Part shown: positions 24,913-32,220 of the stretch, piece after piece
Position numbering within the stretch: position 1 is the stretch's first letter
Layout of the letters: every line of letters starts with the position of its first letter
Assembly: GCF_029623755.1 (NCBI RefSeq)
Contig: NZ_CP121106.1
Span: 124,001-188,000, forward strand
Reading direction: 5' to 3'
DNA length: 64,000 nt
Source of the DNA: Altererythrobacter sp. CAU 1644
GTDB lineage: Bacteria > Pseudomonadota > Alphaproteobacteria > Sphingomonadales > Sphingomonadaceae
Notes under the pieces: model-generated
What the model was told of the DNA's origin: nothing
The model's input: only the letters and a program-made list of their open reading frames with translations
Databases searched by the model: none
Made by a program: the position numbers and the translations under genes

Positions 24913-26880
24913 TCACCCACCCGCGTGGTAGAAATCGTAGATCGTCCGCGCGACCGTTTCGCTGACCCCGGGCGCGCGTTGCAAATCCTCCAGCGAGGCG
25001 GCGCGCACCTTGCTCGCCGTGCCGAAATGCAGCAGCAGCGCGCGCTTTCGCGCCGGGCCGATGCCGGGGATCTCGTCGAGCGGTGACGCCTGGATCGCGC
25101 GGCTGCGCTTGGCCCGATGCGCGCCGATGGCATAGCGGTGCACCTCGTCGCGCAGGTTCTGGAGGTAAAACAGCAGCGGCGAGTTGGTCGGCAGCGTCTT
25201 CTCGCGCCCGTCGGGGAAGTGGAACACCTCGCGCCCCTCGCGCCCGTGATGCGGCCCCTTGGCAATCGCGATCAGCGGGACGTCCTCGATCCCCATTTCC
25301 TCCAGCGTATCGCGCACCGACGACATTTGCCCCTTGCCGCCGTCGATCAGCACGAGATCGGGCCAGTTGTCGTGATGCGTGCCCTTGTCGGAAGGCGCAG
25401 CGTCATCGTCGCGTTCGGTCTCGGCCAGCTTGCGGAAGCGCCGCCGCATCACCTCGCGCATCATGCCGAAGTCATCATTGGTCTGCGCTTCGCGGATGTC
25501 GAACTTGCGGTACTGGTTCTTGAGGAAGCCCTCCGGCCCGGCGACCACGATCGCACCCACCGCCTTCGCGCCCTGGATATGGCTGTTGTCATAGACCTCG
25601 ATCCGCTCGGGCGGCGCGTCGAGCTCGAGGAATTCGGCCAGTTCGCGCTGGATCTTCGCCTTGGTGCCGCTTTCGGCCATGCGCCGCTCGAGCGCCTCGG
25701 TCGCGTTGCGGCTGGCCTGCTCCATCAGCTTGCGCCGCTCGCCGCGCTGCGGGACCGAGAGCGTGACCTTGCGACCGGCCAGCTCCGTCAAGGCCTGCTC
25801 GATCAGTTCGGCTTCGGGCAGCGCGCGGTCGACCAGTACGGTCGGCGGCGGCGGCACTTCCTCGTAGAATTGCAGCAGCACGTCGGACAGCACCTCGTCC
25901 TCCTCCACCCCCTTGGTGTGGGTGGGGAAGAAGGCGCGGTGGCCCCAGTTCTGCCCGCCGCGGATGAAGAAGGCCTGGATGCCGACCTGCCCACCCTTGG
26001 CCGCGAGCGCGAAGACATCGGCATCGCCCACGCCTTGCGCATTGATCGCCTGGCTGCCCTGGATGAAGGTCGCCGCGCGCAGCCGGTCGCGCAGGATTGC
26101 GGCGGTTTCGAAGTCGAGGCTCTCGGCAGCTTGCGCCATTTGCCGCTCGAGATCCTGCTGCACCGCGGAGGACTTGCCCGAGAGGAAGTCCTTCGCCTGG
26201 CGGGTCAGTTCGGCATAGTCCTCCCGGCTGATCCGGTCGACACAGGGGGCCGAGCAGCGCTTGATCTGGTAGAGCAGGCAGGGCCGGTCACGGCGGCTGA
26301 AAAAGCTGTCGGTACAGGATCTTAGCAGGAACAGTTTCTGCAGCGCGTTAATCGTGGTGTTGACGCTGCCCGCGCTGGCGAAGGGGCCGTAATAGTTCCC
26401 CTTCGCGCGGCGCGCGCCGCGATGCTTCATGATGCGCGGGAAGTCGTGCCCCTCGCGCAGCAGGATGAAGGGGAAGCTCTTGTCGTCGCGCAGGTGGACG
26501 TTGAACGGCGGGCGGAAGCGCTTGACCAGCTGCGCCTCGAGCAGCAGCGCCTCGGCCTCCGAGTTGGTGGTGACGATCTCCATCGCGCGGCACTGGCTGA
26601 CCATGCGCTGGAGGCGCCCAGAGAGCTGCTTGACCTGGGTGTAGTTCGCCACCCGCGCCTTGAGGCTGCGCGCCTTGCCGACATAGAGCACGTCGCCGCG
26701 TGCATCGAGCATGCGGTAGACGCCGGGAACCGGCTTGAGCGTCTTTACCGTCTCGCGGATCGCCTTCACCCCCGCCTCGAGATCGGGCTGCGCCGAGGCA
26801 ACCGTGTAAGTCGCCCGCTCCTCGTGGAAACGTTCGGCACCTCTCGGGTCGTGGGGGGATCCTGCCGGGGTTCGCGCCAT
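24913..26880 (-). CDS. uvrC: Excinuclease ABC subunit C
   Basis: A 655-residue UvrC, the nuclease that makes both incisions in nucleotide excision repair. GVYRMLDARGDVLYVGKARSLKARVANYT is the N-terminal GIY-YIG nuclease. AQAAESLDFETAAILRDRL is the UvrB-interacting UVR motif. ERIEVYDNSHIQGAKAVGAIVV carries the RNase H-like C-terminal nuclease, with PDLVLIDGGKGQMS, and the end has the helix-hairpin-helix pair DEIPGIGPARKRALLLHFG and LQRAPGVSETVA. The N-terminus is some 40 residues longer than E. coli UvrC, so a later start is possible. Divergent from the permease gene. Confidence 0.96.
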   Translation of the reverse strand: MARTPAGSPHDPRGAERFHEERATYTVASAQPDLEAGVKAIRETVKTLKPVPGVYRMLDARGDVLYVGKARSLKARVANYTQVKQLSGRLQRMVSQCRAMEIVTTNSEAEALLLEAQLVKRFRPPFNVHLRDDKSFPFILLREGHDFPRIMKHRGARRAKGNYYGPFASAGSVNTTINALQKLFLLRSCTDSFFSRRDRPCLLYQIKRCSAPCVDRISREDYAELTRQAKDFLSGKSSAVQQDLERQMAQAAESLDFETAAILRDRLRAATFIQGSQAINAQGVGDADVFALAAKGGQVGIQAFFIRGGQNWGHRAFFPTHTKGVEEDEVLSDVLLQFYEEVPPPPTVLVDRALPEAELIEQALTELAGRKVTLSVPQRGERRKLMEQASRNATEALERRMAESGTKAKIQRELAEFLELDAPPERIEVYDNSHIQGAKAVGAIVVAGPEGFLKNQYRKFDIREAQTNDDFGMMREVMRRRFRKLAETERDDDAAPSDKGTHHDNWPDLVLIDGGKGQMSSVRDTLEEMGIEDVPLIAIAKGPHHGREGREVFHFPDGREKTLPTNSPLLFYLQNLRDEVHRYAIGAHRAKRSRAIQASPLDEIPGIGPARKRALLLHFGTASKVRAASLEDLQRAPGVSETVARTIYDFYHAGG

Positions 26881-26968
26881 TCACGGCAGATAGGCTGCGA
26901 GATCAAAAGACTCAATTGCTTGCACCCCGTGGCCATTGCGGGCAGCTAGTCACTGAACGGGGGAATCC

Positions 26969-28246
26969 ATGAACGAAAAGCTGGCACCGCCACGCACAGT
27001 CGGTGTGGTTGGAACTTCATTGCTCCAGATCAACGGTATGATCGGGTCGGGGATTTTCGCCCTGCCCGCGGTTCTTGTCGCCGCCGTCGGCAGTTTCGCG
27101 CCGATGATGATGGTGTTCGGCTTCGCGCTGATATTGCCGCTTGGGTTCGTTTTCGCATGGCTGGCGACGCGGTTCGACAGTTCGGGCGGACCGGTGCTCT
27201 ATGGCAAGTCAGCGTTCGGCAGTTTTGCGGGCTTCCAGGCCGGATGGGGACGCTATGCATCGGGTCTGGTCGCGCTTGCCGCCAACACCCATGTCATGGT
27301 CAGCTATTTTGCGGCGCTCTTCCCGGTGCTCGAAGAAGGGACGATCGGGGCCATCACGGTCTTTGCGACGATCGTGGGGCTGACGGTCATCAACGCGCTC
27401 GGCATGCGAAAATCGGTCAATGCGCTGGGACTGATGACAGTCCTCAAGCTCGCGCCATTGGGCATTCTCGTGCTTGCCGCGATATTCGGCAGCTACGATG
27501 CTCCGGCGATCGTACTGCCGCAATTCAGCGAGACGGAAACGGTGATCCTGCTGATGTTTTACGCCTTCATCGGGTTTGAGGGCGTAACCGTTCCGGCAGG
27601 CGAGATGAAAAACCCCAAACGCGATTTGCCGCGGGTTCTGATCGCAACGCTGGCTGGCGTGACCGTGATCTACGTCGCGGTCATCTGGGCCTATATGACG
27701 ATCGCCACCGAACCGACGGGGAACACCAACGCACTTGCGGGGGCCGCCGAGATCGCCTTGGGCCAGTTTGGCGCGGTGATGATCGTGCTGGCGGCCGGTT
27801 TCTCGATCATGGCCAACAATTTCGCGAGCGTGATTGTCGTCCCCCGGATGGCGTTTGGCATGGCAGAGCAGCAAATGCTCCCTGAATGGTTCGCACGGAT
27901 CAATCCGCGCTTTCTTACGCCCGCGAACTCGATACTGTTCTATGGCCTGTTTGCAGCCGTGCTGAGCCTGACAGGCGGCTTTGCGGCTTTGGCGGCAGCA
28001 AGCACGCTGACGCGCCTGCTCACCTATGTGATCAGTGCCGCTGCGCTGCCGATGCTTGAACACCGCGAAGGCCGGATCAATCCGCTGCATCTGGTCATGG
28101 TGCTGCTGGCGCTGGCTTCATCGATCTGGATCGGCACGCATGCGGATAGCGAGGCGTGGACCACATTTGGGGGGTTGCTGCTGGTGGGAACTGCGCTGTA
28201 TTTCGCCGCGCGGCGCGGGATCGAGAGAACGCCGGAAATGCCCTAA
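26969..28246 (+). CDS. APC family amino acid permease
   Basis: A 425-residue membrane transporter with about 12 predicted hydrophobic helices. VVGTSLLQINGMIGSGIFALPA is the unwound TM1 substrate/ion site typical of the amino acid-polyamine-organocation superfamily. ILLMFYAFIGFEGVTVPAGEMKNPKRDLPRVL is the TM6 region with the conserved E-x-x-NP-x-R-x-x-P loop. The exact substrate cannot be stated. GGGGGAATCC precedes ATG 26969. The following flavoprotein gene starts 3 bases after its stop, so cotranscription is likely. Confidence 0.9.
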   Translation: MNEKLAPPRTVGVVGTSLLQINGMIGSGIFALPAVLVAAVGSFAPMMMVFGFALILPLGFVFAWLATRFDSSGGPVLYGKSAFGSFAGFQAGWGRYASGLVALAANTHVMVSYFAALFPVLEEGTIGAITVFATIVGLTVINALGMRKSVNALGLMTVLKLAPLGILVLAAIFGSYDAPAIVLPQFSETETVILLMFYAFIGFEGVTVPAGEMKNPKRDLPRVLIATLAGVTVIYVAVIWAYMTIATEPTGNTNALAGAAEIALGQFGAVMIVLAAGFSIMANNFASVIVVPRMAFGMAEQQMLPEWFARINPRFLTPANSILFYGLFAAVLSLTGGFAALAAASTLTRLLTYVISAAALPMLEHREGRINPLHLVMVLLALASSIWIGTHADSEAWTTFGGLLLVGTALYFAARRGIERTPEMP

Positions 28247-28249
28247 CCT

Positions 28250-29425
28250 GTGACTGAACCTTACGACGCGATAATCCTAGGCGCAGGCGCCGCCGGCCTG
28301 ATGGGCGCGGCGCGCGCCGGGCAGCGCGGCAAACGTGTGCTGGTGCTCGAGAAAAGCGAGAAGCCCGGCAAGAAAATCCTGATTTCGGGCGGCGGGCGCT
28401 GCAACTTCACCAATATCCACGCCGGTCCGGCAAACTACATCTCGGCCAATCCGCATTTCGCCAAGAGCGCGCTGGCACGCTACACCCCGCGCGATTTCCT
28501 CGAACTGGTCGAAGGCTACGGCATCGCCTGGCACGAAAAGACGCTCGGCCAATTGTTCTGCGATGGCTCCGCCCAGCAAATCACGGACATGCTGCTGGCC
28601 GAATGCGCCCAAGGCGCTGTGGAAGTGCGCTGCAATGCCGATGTGACCGCCGTCGAACATGATGCGGGCCGCTTTGCAGTCATGGCAAGCGGCCAGCCCA
28701 TTATCGCCACCAGTCTCGTGATCGCCACCGGCGGGCCTTCCATCCCGAAGATGGGCGCGACCGGATACGCCTATGAGCTGGCGCGCCAGTTCGGCCTTAA
28801 GGTGGTCGAGCCGCGCCCCGCTCTCGTCCCGCTGACGCTGGGCGGCGAGGAAGTGCTGTTCCGCGAGATCTCGGGCGTTTCCGCACCCGTCATCGCGACC
28901 GCGAACAAGACCAGTTTCGCCGAGGCGGCGCTGTTCACCCATCGCGGGCTGTCCGGCCCGGCGATCCTGCAGGTCAGCAGCTACTGGCGCCCCGGCGACC
29001 CGGTCGAGATCGATTTCCTGCCCGATGGCGGTGAGGGCTGGCTGCTCGAAAAGAAGCGCGAAAATCCGCGCGCGACGCTCAAATCGCTGCTGCGCGAGGC
29101 TCTGCCGGACCGCTTGGCGGACATTCTTGTCGAAAAGATCGGCCTCGAAACCGAACTGGGCAACGCGCCCGACAAGGCCCTGCGTGCCGCCGAACAGCGC
29201 CTGTCGCGCTGGAGCTTCCACCCCAATGGCAGCGAGGGCTTCGCCAAGGCCGAGGTGACGATGGGCGGCATCTCGACCGCCGAACTCAGTTCCAAGACCA
29301 TGGAATCGAAGCGAATTCCCGGCCTCTACGCGATCGGTGAGGCGGTCGACGTAACCGGCTGGCTGGGCGGCTATAACTTCCAGTGGGCATGGGCGAGCGG
29401 TGTGGCTGCAGGCGACGCGCTCTAG
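28250..29425 (+). CDS. FAD-dependent oxidoreductase of the HI0933/YhiN family
   Basis: A 391-residue flavoprotein. YDAIILGAGAAGLMGAARAGQRG is the FAD-binding Rossmann motif, and KSEKPGKKILISGGGRCNFTN is diagnostic of the HI0933-like (YhiN) family. LVIATGGPSIPKMGATG and the C-terminal GLYAIGEAVDVTGWLGGYNFQWAWASG complete the FAD fold. The family is annotated as aminoacetone oxidase-like or BaiN-like flavoproteins, but most have no proven substrate. The GTG start lies 3 bases after the permease stop. Confidence 0.9.
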   Translation: MTEPYDAIILGAGAAGLMGAARAGQRGKRVLVLEKSEKPGKKILISGGGRCNFTNIHAGPANYISANPHFAKSALARYTPRDFLELVEGYGIAWHEKTLGQLFCDGSAQQITDMLLAECAQGAVEVRCNADVTAVEHDAGRFAVMASGQPIIATSLVIATGGPSIPKMGATGYAYELARQFGLKVVEPRPALVPLTLGGEEVLFREISGVSAPVIATANKTSFAEAALFTHRGLSGPAILQVSSYWRPGDPVEIDFLPDGGEGWLLEKKRENPRATLKSLLREALPDRLADILVEKIGLETELGNAPDKALRAAEQRLSRWSFHPNGSEGFAKAEVTMGGISTAELSSKTMESKRIPGLYAIGEAVDVTGWLGGYNFQWAWASGVAAGDAL

Positions 29426-29613
29426 CCGCCATCGGCCCAGCCCGCCACGCACCCTGCCCTAGGGTCACTCCTTGCCGCTCGCGGTAAGTTGTGCAGTGCA
29501 ACGAAATTCTGCTAGCCCTTCGCAATCGCACCCGAAAACGGGGCGATCGGAGGATGTTTGCAGGAGAGTACTGCCTCGCTCGCTTAGCGGGACGGCCGTG
29601 CGGAAAGGAACAC

Positions 29614-31380
29614 ATGCGCCAACTGCAGGGCATGGACGCCAGCTTCGTTGCGATGGAAACGCGCAACTCGCCGATGCACATCGGCTCGATCCTGATCTAC
29701 AATCCCGAGACCGCGCCCGGCAGTTTCGTCCGCTTCAAGGACATCCTCAATTTCTTCGAGAGCCGCATGCAGCTCTCCAAGACGATCCGACAGCGGCTGG
29801 TGCGCGTCCCCTTCGATCTCGATTATCCCTACTGGATCGAAGACCCCGATTTCGACCTGGAATATCACATCCGGCATATCTCGCTGCCCAAGCCCGGCGA
29901 CTGGCGGCAGCTCTGCATCCAGGCCGCGCGCATCTTTGCCCGTCCGCTCGATCTCAACCGCCCGCCGTGGGAATTCACCGTCGTCGAAGGGCTCGACAAT
30001 ATTCCCGGTGTGGCCAAGGGCAGCTTTGCCATGGTCACCAAGGTGCACCACGCGGCAATCGACGGGATGAGCGGGATCGACCTGATGGAGGCGACGCATA
30101 CGCTCAAGCCCGACGATCCGCCCCCGCCCGGCCCCGACAAGTGGAAGCCGGAAAGGATCCCCAATCCGGTCGAATTGCTGGGCAAGAGCTATTTCAACGC
30201 GGTCACCAACCCACTCAAGCAGCTCGAAGTCGCGGCCAAGGCGGCGCCCGGGCTCGCCAAGACGATCAAGGGGCTGATCTCGAAGGAGTTCAACCTCTCC
30301 GGCGAAATGGTCGCCCCCAAGACGCGCTTCAACAAGGTGGTTTCCCCGCATCGCGTGGTCGAGGGCCGCAGCTTCAAGCTTGACGACATCAAGGCGATCC
30401 GGGCGCTGGTTCCTGGCTGCAAGGTCAACGATGTCTTCCTCGCCATCGTCGGTGGCTCGATGCGCAAATACCTGCTGGCGAAGAAGGACCTGCCCAAGAA
30501 GACCCTCACCGCGATGGCGCCGATCTCGGTCCGTTCGGGCGAGGAGAAGGGCGACATGGGCAACCAGGTCGCGGCCATGATCGCGCCGCTCGGCACGCAT
30601 ATCGACGATCCGGCCGAACGGCTTGCATATGTCCATTCGCGCACAACCAATTCCAAGGCGATGACCGACGCGCTGGGCGCGCGCAACATGACCGAGATCA
30701 GCAAGGTCAGCCCCGCGCTGTTCATGGCGCTGGGTGCGCAGCTCTACACTCGCCTCGGACTTGCCAATCGCGGCGTCGGACCGGTGTTCTCGACCGTGGT
30801 CACCAACGTCCCCGGCCCGCCGATCCCGATCTATTCGACCGGCGCCCGGCTAGAGAGCATGATGGGGCTGCTGTGCCTGACCGACGGGCTCGGCCTCGGC
30901 CATGTCGTGCAGAGTTATTGCGACGAGGCGACGATCAGCTTCACCGCCTGCCGCGAACTGCTGCCAGATCCGGATTTCTACATCGAGTGCATCGAGGAAA
31001 GCTTCGCGGAACTGCTGGCTGCGGCGAAGGCGCTCGACGGCAAGGCTCCGGCCAAGCCGAAGGCCAAACCGGCAGCCAAGAAGAAGGCGGCCTCCAAGCC
31101 CAAGGCCAAGGCTCCAGCCAAGAAGGCTGCGACCGCGAAGGCGAAGGCGCCAGCCAAGAAGGCGGCGGCGACCAAAGCCAAGACCGCCACCAAACCTAAG
31201 ACCGCAGCGAAGCCCAAGACTACCGCGAAGGCCAAGGCACCGGCAAAACCGGCACCGAAGCCCAGGGGCAAGCCGACGCCCAAGCCCAAGGCGGTAGCAA
31301 AGCCGAAATCCGCGGCGAAACCGAAGGCCGCGAAGAAACCTGCCGCCAAACCGAAGAAAATAGCCAAGAAAACAACCTAG
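29614..31380 (+). CDS. Wax ester synthase/diacylglycerol acyltransferase with a histone H1-like tail
   Basis: A 588-residue WS/DGAT. MRQLQGMDASFVAMETRNSPMHIG is the family start and VHHAAIDGMSG (His145, His146, Asp150, Gly151) is the HHxxxDG active site. STVVTNVPGPPIPIY is the conserved C-terminal-domain motif. The acyltransferase body ends near residue 476. Residues 477-588 (31042-31377) are almost entirely Lys, Ala, Pro and Thr (KAPAKPKAKP-type repeats), like histone H1 or PHA-granule proteins of the PhaF type. The enzyme makes triacylglycerol or wax esters at the membrane or lipid droplet. ATG 29614 follows AAGGAACAC and gives the family N-terminus, preferred over 29491. A lipase gene follows within 11 bases. 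Confidence 0.93.
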   Translation: MRQLQGMDASFVAMETRNSPMHIGSILIYNPETAPGSFVRFKDILNFFESRMQLSKTIRQRLVRVPFDLDYPYWIEDPDFDLEYHIRHISLPKPGDWRQLCIQAARIFARPLDLNRPPWEFTVVEGLDNIPGVAKGSFAMVTKVHHAAIDGMSGIDLMEATHTLKPDDPPPPGPDKWKPERIPNPVELLGKSYFNAVTNPLKQLEVAAKAAPGLAKTIKGLISKEFNLSGEMVAPKTRFNKVVSPHRVVEGRSFKLDDIKAIRALVPGCKVNDVFLAIVGGSMRKYLLAKKDLPKKTLTAMAPISVRSGEEKGDMGNQVAAMIAPLGTHIDDPAERLAYVHSRTTNSKAMTDALGARNMTEISKVSPALFMALGAQLYTRLGLANRGVGPVFSTVVTNVPGPPIPIYSTGARLESMMGLLCLTDGLGLGHVVQSYCDEATISFTACRELLPDPDFYIECIEESFAELLAAAKALDGKAPAKPKAKPAAKKKAASKPKAKAPAKKAATAKAKAPAKKAAATKAKTATKPKTAAKPKTTAKAKAPAKPAPKPRGKPTPKPKAVAKPKSAAKPKAAKKPAAKPKKIAKKTT

Positions 31381-31390
31381 GGGAGCACTT

Positions 31391-32200
31391 GTGGCCAGCA
31401 TTGCCATGCCGAAAAGCGAACTCGAACTCGAACACGACCTCAGCCCCCGGCCTCCGAGCCGCTTCTGGACCCTGTGCGAGGGGCGAGCGCTGTTCGAACT
31501 CGGGTCATTCTACCTGGCGCGACCCCTGCTGTCGCAACTGCCCAAGGGTGACGGCCACACGGTCAAGGTCCTTCCGGGCTTCATGGCGACAAACAATTCG
31601 ACCGTCCCGATGCGCAACCTGCTGCGCGACCTCGGCTATGACGCGCATGGCTGGGACAGCGGGCGCAATGTGCGGGTCGACAATGCCCTGCTCCATCGCC
31701 TCGAAACCCAGCTGATGCGGCTGAATGACGACAGCGGGCGGAAGGTGTCGCTGATCGGCTGGAGCCTCGGCGGCGTGCTGGCGCGCGAACTGGCCAAGCT
31801 GCACCCCGACCGCGTGCGGCTGGTGATCTCGCTCGGCAGCCCGATCTCGGATGATCGCAAGCATACCAATGCGGCGCGCCTGTTCGAATTCTTCAACGGC
31901 AAGGAGCCCGAACCGATGCGCGGCGGGCGCTTCCAGGGTCTCGACGTCGCCCCGCCGGTGCCGACCACCTCGATCCTGACCAAGACCGATGGAGTGGTTC
32001 ACTGGCGCGGATCGGTCCAGAAGCCGAGCAAGTCGCCGACCGAGAACATCGAGGTCTATGCCAGCCATTGCGGGCTCGGCGTGAACCCCTCGGTGATGAT
32101 CGCCATCGCCGACCGGCTGGCGCAGGCCGAGAACGTATGGATGCCGTTCGAACCGTCGATCGCGCAGAAGTGGATGTTCCCGACCACCGGCTACGCCTGA
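31391..32200 (+). CDS. Alpha/beta hydrolase, lipase-like
   Basis: About 269 residues. VSLIGWSLGGVLARELAKLHPDRV carries the nucleophile elbow G-W-S-L-G-G, TKTDGVVHW the likely aspartate and SHCGLG the likely histidine, a complete Ser-Asp-His triad. VLPGFMATNNSTVPMRNLL lies where the oxyanion loop is expected. GGGGAG precedes GTG 31391; ATG 31406 is an alternative. Its place directly behind WS/DGAT suggests turnover of storage lipid or supply of acyl groups to it, which is inference. Confidence 0.85.
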   Translation: MASIAMPKSELELEHDLSPRPPSRFWTLCEGRALFELGSFYLARPLLSQLPKGDGHTVKVLPGFMATNNSTVPMRNLLRDLGYDAHGWDSGRNVRVDNALLHRLETQLMRLNDDSGRKVSLIGWSLGGVLARELAKLHPDRVRLVISLGSPISDDRKHTNAARLFEFFNGKEPEPMRGGRFQGLDVAPPVPTTSILTKTDGVVHWRGSVQKPSKSPTENIEVYASHCGLGVNPSVMIAIADRLAQAENVWMPFEPSIAQKWMFPTTGYA

Positions 32201-32220
32201 GCGTAGCCGGGCGGCGTGCG

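Noticed and set aside
29481..29505. GTTGTGCAGTGCAAC as an operator before WS/DGAT
   Set aside because: Only the outer four bases on each side and scattered inner bases are symmetric, so it was not strong enough to list as a site.
31042..31377. CRISPR-like or tandem repeat array
   Set aside because: The repetition comes from Lys/Ala/Pro codons in one open frame, with irregular unit length and no spacers.
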